The notes under the pieces were generated by a model. That model saw only the letters and a list, made by a program, of their open reading frames with translations. It was not told where the DNA came from and did not search any database. Positions 14,342 to 24,909 of a stretch of DNA of 64,000 bases are shown here, piece by piece. The stretch is from Glandiceps talaboti (lineage: Eukaryota > Hemichordata > Enteropneusta > Spengelidae). The stretch's first letter is position 1. Every line of letters begins with the position of its first letter. Where the stretch lies: the NCBI RefSeq assembly GCF_964340395.1, contig NC_135549.1, forward strand, positions 5,145,001-5,209,000, read 5' to 3'. The position numbers and the translations under genes are program-made.

Positions 14342-17300
14342 GAATGTATGTATGTATGTATGTATGTATGTATGTATGTATGTATGTTTCAAATAAAAAT
14401 CCCTTTTCAAGCTATTCAAAGGCAAGACACAACCGCGCGAGATTAACGGTTATATGTGACACTGAAAAGTTCTAAAATTCACACGCACCAAATATAGAAC
14501 CCAATACACCTGCAATATAAAATAAGCGTGATTAGACCGGAAATGATGTGAATAATCTATTAATTCCAAGGGGTTACAGCGTTCCGAGACGGAAAATGAT
14601 TTCCTCTTCCTTCAACCTCAAATGGTTCTCATCGCCAGAAACCTTACAAATTACTGAAATAGACATATATCTGATACACTATGATCGTTGGTAATAAAAT
14701 GCATAGATACGGGATAGTTACGATTCTTTTGTCTGTTGAGACCGAGATGTTCCACGAAACGATCACCGAGACGACGGACGTATGTTTGTATGTCTCTGCC
14801 TATATGTCCTTATGCCTCTTTCTCTGTATTTATGCCTGTCTCATTCTGTCTGCCTGCCCACCCTACCATCTGTCTCTCCCTCCCCCTCCCCCTCCCCCTC
14901 CCCCTCTCTCTCACTCATATACATAATACACGTGTCATGTGCTGATTGCTTTAGTTGTTTTATAGAGGCGTACAGAAAACTATATCATCTTGTCCCGTGT
15001 CACTCTAAGGTATGACTTGGCGGGAAATAAAAGAATTGTGGGGTGAAGGATTGAAGGTGTACGTCGCTGACCATTGGAATAAAGTGGACTGTATACAGAT
15101 AGTGTTATACTGGATTTGGATTGCCTTGAGGATATTGGCTAGGATTCAGGTAAGAAATAGATAGGTTGCCAGTGATTGACACAACGATCACTAACAAGTA
15201 ATATGAAAGGTGATAGAAAAAATAAAAGTCTCTGAGTAACAGGGATGAATTGTACATTGATGAGAACCAAATGGGTATAAAAGTATGTTACTCCGCTCCC
15301 TGTGACAAAGGGAGTGTAATCTAACATATTACTTCATTGGTACGTGGATTACATGCACCAAAAAGTAAAATTGTATTCAGTCTGGTAACCTTGGTTACTT
15401 TTCATCGTACTATTCTATTTTCTATTTCTTACACTAAATTTACATTAGGTGGCCCAAGAAAAAGCACAAGCAGATGCTGGTATTGATACATTTGCACTAT
15501 TGCAGAATGAATCGAATGTAATAAAAGACACGGTTTTTGCGATACCTCATGATAATCAGGATTTCAGCAATATCGACGATATTAGTATAATGCTGGTTGC
15601 AAATTATTCAGATCTTAATTTCACTACGGAAGTCGGCACAACTACCGGTACCCATAGGTAATGTTTCTTTCTCGAGACTCTTATTAAGATGATGATGTAC
15701 ATTGTAATCCTCAATCACTGGACAATAGTAGAAATGTAGTATGAATGATAGTTGTTAGTATCATGCTAATTATCATTAATCTATCGGTTGATAATCAGAA
15801 ATAGACTGCATCAACTGCAATTTGATCTTTCTATTGAAATGTTGGTAAATTGAAATAATCATGGAAGGTTTCTTTTAAAATCTTTTATTTATGGAATTTT
15901 TGTCCGATACAAACTACTACAAAACTCTCTTTAAAGTAAGAGCGAAGTCTTCGGTGAATGAAGTTGCGTTTCGTGATCAATGGATTACGACAGTTAATTT
16001 TCATTTACAGAATGTACAGTTGAAAATGTCTAGTGAGTACAGTAATATTTTTCCTTACAAGTTTTCTCTGTAGGCGTTAAACCCACAAGCCAAGCAGAAT
16101 GTATTGATTTCAGTTTAATACAAGAAACTAATTTCATTTTCCACGCATTACGCGCAGACAGCAAATCTGCCAGTCTTTCTGTCTGCATACCTGCAGTTAC
16201 GCCTGTGTATTTGTCTGTGTGTCCGTCTCTTATCTGCTTTTCCCTGTACTGACTGACTTTGTCTTCTTCCTTACCTTTTCCCTTTTTGCACACTGTTTCA
16301 ACCTAATTCTTTTCGAAGAAACGAGTCAACCACTGATAACCATACAACTATGCACCATACATCCTCTGTATTAACCAAGCGAGTGCCAACCGTCAGCGAA
16401 GCTTCAACTATATCTAGAAGTAGCCATACGAATGAACCAAGCACATCATTTGCAACAACCAGTCATCCACCAACTATATCTAGTACCCATACGAATGAAC
16501 CAAGCACATCCATTACAACAACCACTCAGCCGTCATCTACTTCTAGTACCCAAACGAAGGAACAAAGCACGTCCATTACAACCACCCAACCGTCAACTAT
16601 ATCTAGTACCCATACGAATGAACCAAGCACATCCATTACAACAACTAGTCATCCGCCAACTATATCTAGTACCCATACGAATGAACCAAGCACATCTATT
16701 ACAACAACCACTCGGCCGTCAACTAGTACTTCTAGTACCCATACGAATGAACCAAGCACATCATTTGCAACAACCACTCATCCGCCAACTATATCTAGTA
16801 CCCATACGAATGAACCAAGCACATCCATTACAACAACCACTCATCCGCCAACTATATCTAGTACCCATACGAATGAACCAAGCACATCCATTACAACAAC
16901 CACTCAGCCGTCAACTACTTCTAGTACCCAAACGAAGGAACAAAGCACGTCCATTACTACCACCCAACCGTCTACTATATCTAGTACCCATACGAATGAA
17001 CCAAGCACATCCATTACAACAACCACTCATCCGCCAACTATTTCTAGTACCCATACGAATGAACCAAGCACATCCATTACAACAACCACTCGGCCGTCAA
17101 CTAGTACTTCTAGTACCCATACGAATGAACCAAGCACATCATTTGCAACAACCACTCATCCGCCAACTATATCTAGTACCCATACGAATGAACCAAGCAC
17201 ATCCATTACAACAACCACTCATCCGCCAACTATATCTAGTACCCATACGAATGAACCAAGCACATCCATTACAACAACCACTCGGCCGTCAACTAGTACT

Positions 17301-20300
17301 TCTAGTACCCATACGAATGAACCAAGCACATCATTTGCAACAACCACTCATCCGCCAACTATATCTAGTACCCATACGAATGAACCAAGCACATCCATTA
17401 CAACAACCACTCATCCGCCAACTATGTCTAGTACCCATACGAATGAACCAAGCACATCCATTACAACAACCACTCAACCGTCAACTATTTCTAGTACCCT
17501 TACGAATGAACCAAGCACATCCATTACAAAAACCACTTATCCGCCAACTATATTTAGTACCCATACGAATGAACCAAGCACATCCATTACAACCACCCAA
17601 TCGTCAACTATATCTAGTACCCATACGAATGAACCAAGCACATCGATTACAACAACCACTCATCCGTCAACTATATCTAGTACCCATACGAATGAACCAA
17701 GCACATCCATTACAACAACCACTCAACCGTCAACTATATCTAGTACCCATACGAATGAACCAAGCACATCATTTGCAACAACCACTCATCCGCCAACTAT
17801 TTCTAGTACCCTTACGAAGAAACCAACTACATCCATTACAACAACCACTCAACCGTCAACTATATCTAGTACCCATACGAATGAACCAAGCACATCCATT
17901 ACAACAACCACTCATCCGCCAACTATATCTAGTACCCATACGAATGAACCAAACACATCCATTACAACAACCACTCATCCGCCAACTATATCTAGTACCC
18001 ATACGAATGAACCAAGCACATCCATTACAACAACCACTCACCCGTCGACTATTTCTAGTACCCTTACGAAGAAACCAACTACATCCATTACAACAACCAC
18101 TCATCCGCCAACTATATCTAGTACCCATACGAATGAACCAAGCACATCCATTACAACAACCACTCATCCGCCAACTATATCTAGTACCCATACGAATGAA
18201 CCAAGCACATCCATTACAACAACCACTCACCCGTCGACTATATCTAGTACCCATACGAATGAACCAAGCACATCCATTACAACAACCACCCATCCGCCAA
18301 CTATATCTAGTACCCATACGAAGGAACCAAACACATCCATTACAACAACCACTCATCCGCCAACTATATCTAGTACCCATAAGAACGAACCAAACACATC
18401 CATTACAACAACCACTCATCCGCCAACTATATCTAGTACCCATGCGAATGAACCAAGCACATCCATTACAACAACCACTCACCCGTCGACTATATCTAGT
18501 ACCCATACGAATGAACCAAGCACATCCATTACAACAACCACTCGGCCGTCGACTATATCTAGTACCCATACGAATGAACCAAGTACATCCATTACAACAA
18601 CCACTCATCCGCCAACTATATCTAGTACCCATACGAATGAACCAAACACATCCATTACAACAACCACTCATCCGCCAACTATATCTAGTACCCATACGAA
18701 TGAACCAAGCACATCCATTACAACAACCACTCACCCGTCGACTATATCTAGTACCCATACGAATGAACCAAGCACATCCATTACAACAACCACTCGGCCG
18801 TCGACTATATCTAGTACCCATACGAATGAACCAAGCACATCCATTACAACAACCACTCAACCGTCGACTATATCTAGTACCCATACGAACGAACCAAGCA
18901 CATCATTTGCAATTACTTCCAATCCCGGCACAATTGGATTTGATACTGATATGACTAGTCAATCAACAGAGCAAGACACAACAACTGTCAATTATACGAC
19001 TGAATTTCGCACATCCTCACTACCTACGAGCCAACAACTAACTACAACTGTGGAAAGATCAACCAGTAGGCCACATACAACTGAACGTATTACGTCAATT
19101 GTTAAAACTAGTACAGAGCCAAGTACAACTCATCCCTATACAACTGAACGAGATGCATCTATTGTTACAAGCCAACACACAACGACTTCATTCTACACAA
19201 CTGAACCTGAAAAATTGTCACCGACAACAAGCCAAGAGATGACAACTACAATTAGTCACCAAACAACTCAACATTTAACATCTTTTCCAACAACCAGACG
19301 CGTTACAACCACTGTCCAGACGACTCGACGAGAAACAGCCACTTCTTCAAGCACTAAACACATAACAACGATTCGACCAACCACTCCTAAGCTTTATCCG
19401 ACACATCCTAGTGAGATAGTAGAACTGATCCTTAACGACGTTTCCTTTGAACATGGTGAAACACGTTCTTTTACAGAACAGCTGATGTACAATGTCACCG
19501 AGCTAGTCTTACAGAACATTTCTCAATACATAGATGTGTTAGGACTCCGTATGTCACAATGTGGGGAATCGCTCGCAAATGTATCTCAAGCTCTCGCCTA
19601 CGTAGTCAAAGGTATAAATGCTAGGCTGCCCACCGATCCCCCGACCATCCCTGATGACATTATGCCGACGAAGCCAGCAGAATACGATGACATATCCTAT
19701 TCTTTACCAAGGAGTGAGTGGGATTCGTGGGAACTCACTCTGATAGCAGAATGTATTATCGCATGTGCCAATGTCATCAGTGTGGTAAGATTTCTTCGAA
19801 TTATGGTCATGAATGAACACGTCGGAACAATGCAAATATCATTTAGTAAAATGATTGCGGATGTCATGCTCTTCCTTGTGGTGTTTTGTGTGGTATGGGT
19901 AGCGTTTGCTCTGGGAATGACTCAGATATACTGGTCTTACGCAGCGGACGAAGAAGTTAATTGTGTATACCTACATGAAGGTGGTTCTCAAAACGCCTGC
20001 AGTAATCAACCATACGGAGAGTAAGCATATTTCATATTAGTTTCTTTTAATTCAAACTTTGATACCAGAATTGCATGACTTGTATGTATGATTTGAGATC
20101 TGAACAGCTTGATGCTTTGGCGCAGTCTACAGTAAATTGTGATCGATACCATGCCCTTTAATATATTCGGGTTATACCAAATGAAATATCGATGTCATTT
20201 CTTGAGGATTAAATTGAAATTGAAAGAAACATATAAAAATTCAACAAGTCACTCCTTTGTCTAGAGAAAGTAGCAGTCTTAAATAGGTATGATAGTCAGA

Positions 20301-23300
20301 GGAAAACTAGACCATACACGATAATGTTTCACTGTCCAAAGTGATAAAATATAGCAGTAGATATATTCTGCTGTTACGTCAACAAGTTTATCATAGCATA
20401 GCAAGGGAACTATCAGCCAAAATTGTAGTGCCATGCTTTCCAGCGCATCACTTAACTTCTTTTTTCTTTTTAAATTTATTACATATAGTATCAAACATTC
20501 CATGGCAACTTTATTCTGGTCACTTTTCGGAATGATTGAAATGGACACCTTAGAAGTTGATCATGCATCTACTGAATTCTTTGGCGAGTTACTCTTTGCC
20601 CTTTACCACCTTACTGCTGTAATCATTTTGTTGAATTTGCTGATTGCCTTCATGGGAACAACATATAGTTATGTGTCCGTGAGTATTGCTATAATTCTCG
20701 AATATACCACACTTTTTATCGACCTCCGAGTACATTTACATGACACCTGCTGTGTGACTATTTTATCATTCGCATTGTTAGAATTTTATAACTACGTATT
20801 GGTGTGCATAAAAATGGAGATTGAAAATTCAAATGATCCAGTATATTACTGTTTTTTGTCATCTTGGTGAACTTACACATTTAAAGTGCAGCAAACTCTC
20901 ATATCCTCCAATAGATTTAAAAATAAAGTATGAATAATTTGCTTTAATGTCAGTGTTACCGTAACTAGTCGACAAGTATGGTATTATGGCAAAATCTTGT
21001 TTCTTGTATGGCCGATGTTTATTGATTCATGTCTTAAAAATATTCATTCAATTGCAATATATTGTGAACTGCAGCAGTCCATCGCAACATTGATAATTCT
21101 ACAATGGTGTATTCTGCAGAACAAGGTATGCTGTGTTCAACCCGTCTGTCTTTTCCTTTATATGCGTCTCCAGGACAATGCCGATGTAGAGTGGAAGTTC
21201 TATCGCTCACAGATGTGGATGGGCTACTTTAGACAGGGAGCAACACTGCCAGCCCCGTTCAATGTAATACCGAGTCCAAAGACTATATATGGAACCCTGA
21301 AGAAAATCTACTATGGTATTTGTTGCCGAAAGAAGGGCAAAACTCAAAACAAGGTGATATGGCATCAATATTTATAGTTCTTATTTGTACAATGTCACCT
21401 TGAAGCAGTCTCTCACCCTCCCCAAGGTTCTTTTAAAATGATTTGCACTTTCTCTTTAGCACACTGATCATTGTAAACCAAACACAATCTGTTTACTTAA
21501 GTTCAATAATCAATCGATTGATCAATGATCAATCCATCCATCCATCAAGTGATTTGTATAACTATTACGCCTGCAGGATAACTGCTCAATGTTTGAGTTA
21601 CTCTGTAGTATTATACAGATACGCCAAAATATAATATGACGTAATGTTCTATGGCACTGAACAGGAACAACAGCAGCTCGTTGTAAAAGTTGATAAAGGT
21701 CTTGCAAACAGATCTAGATGCGTCTTGAAATCCTTCTTGCCACTCTTGAATTTATCGACAGTGGGTGATAAACGTAGGTCAAGTACCATACTGTTCCACA
21801 CGAGCAGCACTGCTCGAGAGAACGCAATCTCACCGTATCACTTTGTTTTACAACGGGATACATAAAGTAGACTTTTGTTATTTTGAGTAAAGTGGACGAG
21901 TAATAACGTATGATCGGTAATGTCGTGTCATGACATAAGTGAGCTTTAAACGAATGTATTCTGAATATGTTTAATAAATACAGAATGACGTTACATAAAA
22001 GTAGAAATTAACACATTATTTTCTGTTTTCTATGAAAGGAGAAAAGAGAAACCCTCAAGAAAACGCATGATAAATACAAGGCAAGTTTATGGAAATTAAA
22101 GATTTGTATGCATATCTGTAATTATAGAAGTATTCATTTACAGATACATTGTATAATAACAGAATGGCTTATTTTACATACTTATACTATGTATGTATGT
22201 ATGTATGTATGTATGTATGTATGTATGTATGTATGTATGTATGTATGCATGCATGTAGGTAGGTAGGTAGGTAGGTAGGTATGTGTGTTCGCGCGCGAAT
22301 GAATGAATGAACGTTAATCCAATAAATACATCCCCTTTGTAGAAGGTTGAGGTATCTTTGTATAAGATGACAAGAATTCGATATACAATGTACTTTGTTA
22401 GAAGTCATAACTGCTAAAAACTACAATTATGTAATACAAAACTCTTTGTCATAAAAGCTTACTATTTGGGTGTTTGAAAAACACACTATATCCTTGTTCT
22501 AGACACACACAATTCTTGACAAAAGAGCTTAGCATTTGACGTTTTATGCAACAATTTACTCAGACGAAACATGACACATCAAAAGATGCGTCAGTTTGAG
22601 GCGACATAACAAACAGTCCAGGCGAAACCACACCAACTTGTATGATGCAACCCTTGAAATCTTCTGTTTTAGGATAAATTGTTGCAGAAAACCACCAAAT
22701 GCTAAGCTCTTATGACCAGAATTGAGGTGTTTGAAACACACTGAATCCTGGTCATAAGAGCTTAGCATTTGGTGATTTTCTGCAGCAATTAACCCTCAAA
22801 CCAAACGAATCAAAGGGCCGTCAACATGGATTGACAGTACGGACAGTCTACACGACGGGTGTTTTCGGTGACCAACAACCAGTACAATTCTGACTCTGGC
22901 ACCAAACTAAGTTAACTATAGCCCACTCTCTGCGCTGTTGCTAGTCCTGCTTGAATACGGAGTAAGTCGTCACTTTCTTGAGCGAAACGCATTTACCGCC
23001 TGCAAGCAGGACTACGTTGTAGCGTGTTAAAGACATACAAGAACACTCGTAATATCTATATATCATGTCTCTTTTCCAAATACAAGTGCTTTACAAAGGC
23101 AAACATCGACAGTTACACACATATGGCTTCAACTCGAGTGATTATCTCGATTGCCAGATAGGACAAATATTCCATCCCTGGGTACCTGTGAGTACCAAGT
23201 ACAGTGTGAGAACGACAAGGGTATTGCCATAACGCTATTACAGTCATGTCTGGTGGCTATCATAGTGTAGATCTCAAACGCTATGCGTTCTCAATTGTGG

Positions 23301-24855
23301 ATGTCGAATATTAAAGAAATGTAGATTATCTATTGTCGACGGATTTTCACCAATGAGTAAGCCACTCTGTGAAATATCTGTGAAAGTGAGATGGTCACTG
23401 AAAACATTTGTCAACAGACTGACTGCAGACTGGTCGAGCTCTCTCTTCCATGTTGAAAGCGGCATCTTCTGATGTTCATAAATGCTTAACATTTGACAGT
23501 TAATGTCAACAATTTACTCTGTTCGACAGACCAGAAGTGTATGTGTATCAAACACCACACGAAATTGTAACATTGTGTAAATCGGGATACTATAAAGAAG
23601 TCGTCTCAGACTATGTCCTGTTTTAGAGTAAATTGTAGCATAAAATGTCAAATCTAAGCTCTTATGACAAGGACTGTGTGTGTCTCGAACAAGGATAGTG
23701 TGTGTGTCTCAAACACCCAAATGCTAAGCTTTTATGACAACGAGTGTAATTACCGTGATTGTTCCGTAGGTTTGTCCAAAGTTCTACAATTTACACTTTC
23801 AGATTTTACTTAAAGAATCTTATATGATCAGTCTGTCGATCGGATATTGTGAGGTACATGTTGCATTTCACTGGATTCCATCACTTGTCACAATCACTTC
23901 TCAACTGTGTACATAATGTTATGAAGAATTGACATTATTCATCTGTATTTACAATTAATAGGCTGTCTGCAAGACCTTGGTAGATCGTTACTTCGCGAAG
24001 ACAATGACTAGAAAGAACGATGATACCGTTACCACAGTGGATATAATGACCATAAAGCAAGACATATCGACATTTAGGTAGGTTGCTTCATTTTATTACA
24101 GAGTAGCAGGTAATCTTAACAACATATTATCGTAACGTATCATTCATTTAAAATATGAATTGAACAATTTGTATTTCATTATTTCTATAAATTCATAATG
24201 TTATTGTTATTTTGCATCCATTTATTACAAAGCCATTCTTTAGCAGTTTACACTTGCCCGTTTTCTAAAGCTGTGTGTTATTTAATGGCAAAACATCAAA
24301 ACGAGGCATACGTATGTATGTATGTATGTATGTATGTATGTATGTATGTATGTATGTATGTATGTATGTATGTGTGTGTGTGTATGTATGTATGTATGTA
24401 TGTATGTATGTATGTATGTTTTAAAAAAAATTGTGGTGGTCACGCATTGTGTGAGCAAAGTAATTGATTTGATGGTTATCAGGAACGAGAATCAGTACAA
24501 ATGTAGGGTATATGTAGCTGTCTTTTCAAAAATTCAAATTTTTATGTCTTACTGATTATTTTTTTAATGTAGAGTTCAAGTTAATGGTATGATGCAAAGA
24601 CTAGAATCATCCGTGCGTGAAATGGAGAAGGTTGTTACAGATTTGGAAACCAAGGTCGAAAAAAGGAAAAATAATAACCGTGACGTTGTCAAATCTTTAC
24701 GCCATCGGTTCAGTATTACGTCCGAAAAAGGAGACGAAATTGTGCGAAAGTTGGAGGCGCGACTTTCAGAGAACCATCGCTACTTTGTGAATATACATCA
24801 ACGTGGCACAGAGAGGAGCAACGAAATATTCAATTTCCTTCATAAACCAATCTAG
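8637..24855 (+). CDS. TRPC-A: TRPC4/5-like cation channel with giant mucin-like S3-S4 loop
   Basis: Sixteen coding exons: 8637-8817, 9747-9874, 10735-10863, 11391-11591, 12506-12634, 12876-13109, 13428-13621, 14069-14262, 15010-15149, 15449-15657, 16319-20020, 20489-20678, 21174-21353, 22039-22080, 23962-24077, 24573-24855; about 2083 residues. It should form a tetrameric non-selective cation channel in the plasma membrane. Residues 1-220 hold ankyrin-type repeats. Residues 290-398 match the TRP_2 linker and pre-S1 ([23 protein letters not shown]). S1 is near 402-422, S2 454-475, S3 490-510, S4 1717-1745, S5 1755-1790. Exon 12 gives the LFW pore helix (TLFWSLFGM) and S6 (LLNLLIAFM); exon 13 the TRP box EWKFYR and [12 protein letters not shown]. 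Residues 1952-2083 form a coiled-coil-like tail with KQDISTFR. The S3-S4 loop is about 1200 residues against about 20 in TRPC4. The start follows the match with TRPC-B; an unseen 5' UTR exon is possible. Confidence 0.92.
8896..9000 (+). repeat. (TATG)n and ATGC-rich microsatellite in TRPC-A intron 1
   Basis: About thirteen TATG units are followed by GCATGCATG-type repeats. The corresponding site of TRPC-B (33903-34058) holds a much longer compound array, so the tract is old and unstable. Confidence 0.9.
9424..9602 (+). repeat. (CTGT)n microsatellite in TRPC-A intron 1
   Basis: Two (CTGT)n blocks are separated by a non-repetitive segment (9449-9485) and a few CTGC units. The homologous array in TRPC-B is at 34376-34530. 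Open frames across it are repeat artefacts. Confidence 0.9.
10131..10499 (+). mobile_element. tRNA-derived SINE with L2-like 3' stem in TRPC-A intron 2
   Basis: The head has a Pol III A-box-like TGGCTAGCGTG (10141-10151) and a B box GGTTCGAGCCC (10177-10187) at normal spacing. The tail holds the stem-forming pair AAAGCGCTTTGAGCAC and GGAAAGCGCTATATAAG followed by a (TTA)n run. That tail is typical of V-SINE and L2-type elements. TTCAT flanks both sides (10126-10130 and 10500-10504) as a likely target-site duplication. TRPC-B intron 2 has the uninterrupted sequence around 34970-34985, so the insertion probably postdates the A/B duplication. Confidence 0.85.
11991..12061 (+). mobile_element. 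5'-truncated SINE/L2 tail in TRPC-A intron 4
   Basis: It reads TTGTAAAGCACTTTGAGCAC, then AAAAGCGCTATATAA and a TTATTA-rich end, closely matching the 3' end of the SINE at 10131-10499. The paralogous TRPC-B intron (near 36425-36445) lacks it. Confidence 0.75.
14297..14390 (+). repeat. (TCTG)n-(TATG)n microsatellite in TRPC-A intron 8
   Basis: About ten TCTG units then about ten TATG units, starting some 35 bp after the exon 8 donor. TRPC-B has a (TTTG)n/(TCTG)n array at the same place (38739-38935). Confidence 0.9.
16319..20020 (+). CDS. TRPC-A exon 11: mucin-like S3-S4 extracellular domain plus S4-S5
   Basis: A single 3702-bp exon, residues 580-1814. Acceptor TTTCGAAG is at 16311-16318 and donor GTAAGC at 20021. 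Its first base completes the AG left by exon 10 and its last two bases are completed by exon 12, so the join is exact. Order: a short T/S-rich lead, about 40 tandem 21-residue units (16413-18936), a less regular Thr/Ser/Pro-rich tail to about 19400, a folded-looking block with N-glycosylation sequons (NVT, NIS, NVS), then S4, the S4-S5 linker and S5 (from about 19725). Thr and Ser dominate the repeat part, so dense O-glycosylation is expected (inference). The exon cannot be a free-standing mucin, since it has no signal peptide and ends inside a channel core. Confidence 0.9.
16413..18936 (+). repeat. 63-bp coding minisatellite, about 40 units
   Basis: The unit encodes a 21-residue motif with core [19 protein letters not shown]. 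Variants are FATTT for [13 protein letters not shown] or RPST endings, two shortened units with TKEQSTS and units with TKKPTTS. Three-unit higher-order blocks recur (units 5-7, 11-13 and 14-16 carry RPSTST, then FATTTHPP, then ITTTTHPP). Units are nearly identical at DNA level, implying recent unequal exchange. The unit length is a multiple of three, so copy-number change keeps frame. Confidence 0.95.
20489..20678 (+). CDS. TRPC-A exon 12: pore helix, selectivity filter and S6
   Basis: Encodes residues 1814-1877. [13 protein letters not shown] holds the LFW motif that marks TRPC pore helices and a filter-like FGM (FGL in B, C and vertebrate TRPC4/5). [14 protein letters not shown] corresponds to the post-filter region and [15 protein letters not shown] to S6. 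Acceptor ACATATAG ends at 20488; donor GTGAGT starts at 20679. A nearly identical exon is at 43466-43655. Confidence 0.93.
22081..22086 (+). promoter_or_regulatory. Non-canonical GC splice donor of TRPC-A intron 14
   Basis: The 42-bp exon 14 ends ACAAG and is followed by GCAAGT, the consensus for GC-AG introns. The same donor occurs in TRPC-B (44930-44935). The matching 42-bp exon of TRPC-C (60977-61018) uses GTAAGT. Confidence 0.8.
22191..22282 (+). repeat. (TATG)n-(TAGG)n microsatellite in TRPC-A intron 14
   Basis: About 16 TATG units, a short ATGC stretch and six TAGG units. The TRPC-B counterpart is at 45041-45188. Confidence 0.9.
22441..23745. mobile_element. Nested inverted-repeat (MITE/foldback) element in TRPC-A intron 14
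   Basis: The ends are near-perfect inverted repeats of about 45 bp: left 22441-22486 begins ACTCTTTGTCATAAAAGCTT and right 23700-23745 is its reverse complement with few changes. Inside, the motif GCTTAGCATTTG or its complement recurs near 22529, 22700, 22761, 23487 and 23660. A second inverted repeat lies at 22677-22790. No transposase frame is visible, so it looks non-autonomous and compound. TRPC-B intron 14 is far shorter and lacks it. Confidence 0.7.
22677..22790. repeat. Long imperfect palindrome inside the MITE-like element
   Basis: Arms 22677-22723 and 22744-22790 (about 47 nt, a few mismatches) flank a 20-nt centre. Both carry the GCTAAGCTCTTATGACCAG motif or its complement. It would fold into a strong hairpin in DNA or pre-mRNA. 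Confidence 0.85.
24310..24420 (+). repeat. (TATG)n microsatellite in TRPC-A intron 15
   Basis: More than 20 TATG units with a short TG run. TRPC-B has a longer version at 45863-46052 in the same intron. Confidence 0.9.
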
Positions 24856-24903
24856 AACTGACAAAGTAGCAACTTAAAGGAAAGCTATTCAATCTCGATG
24901 GCA

Positions 24904-24909
24904 AATAAA
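24904..24909 (+). terminator. Candidate polyadenylation signal of TRPC-A
   Basis: AATAAA 49 bp after the stop TAG. The surrounding sequence (AAAGCTATTCAATCTCGATG) is conserved after the TRPC-B stop, where the same hexamer is at 46583-46588. Confidence 0.6.

Noticed and set aside
17856-18884. Antisense open frame of 342 codons with a Cys/Arg-rich repeat
   Set aside because: It is the reverse strand of the 63-bp coding minisatellite. A stop-free unit whose length is a multiple of three stays open in other frames too.
16413-18936. CRISPR-like regular repeats
   Set aside because: The repeats are contiguous 63-bp coding units without unique spacers, in a eukaryotic exon.
16432-18954. Second forward open frame of 840 codons (Pro/Leu/Gln-rich repeat)
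   Set aside because: It overlaps the mucin exon in another frame. Only the Thr/Ser frame joins exons 10 and 12 in phase and continues into S4-S5.
16319-20020. Mucin exon as a separate secreted mucin gene
   Set aside because: It has no signal peptide, its junction phases match the channel exons exactly, and it ends in S4-S5 of the channel.
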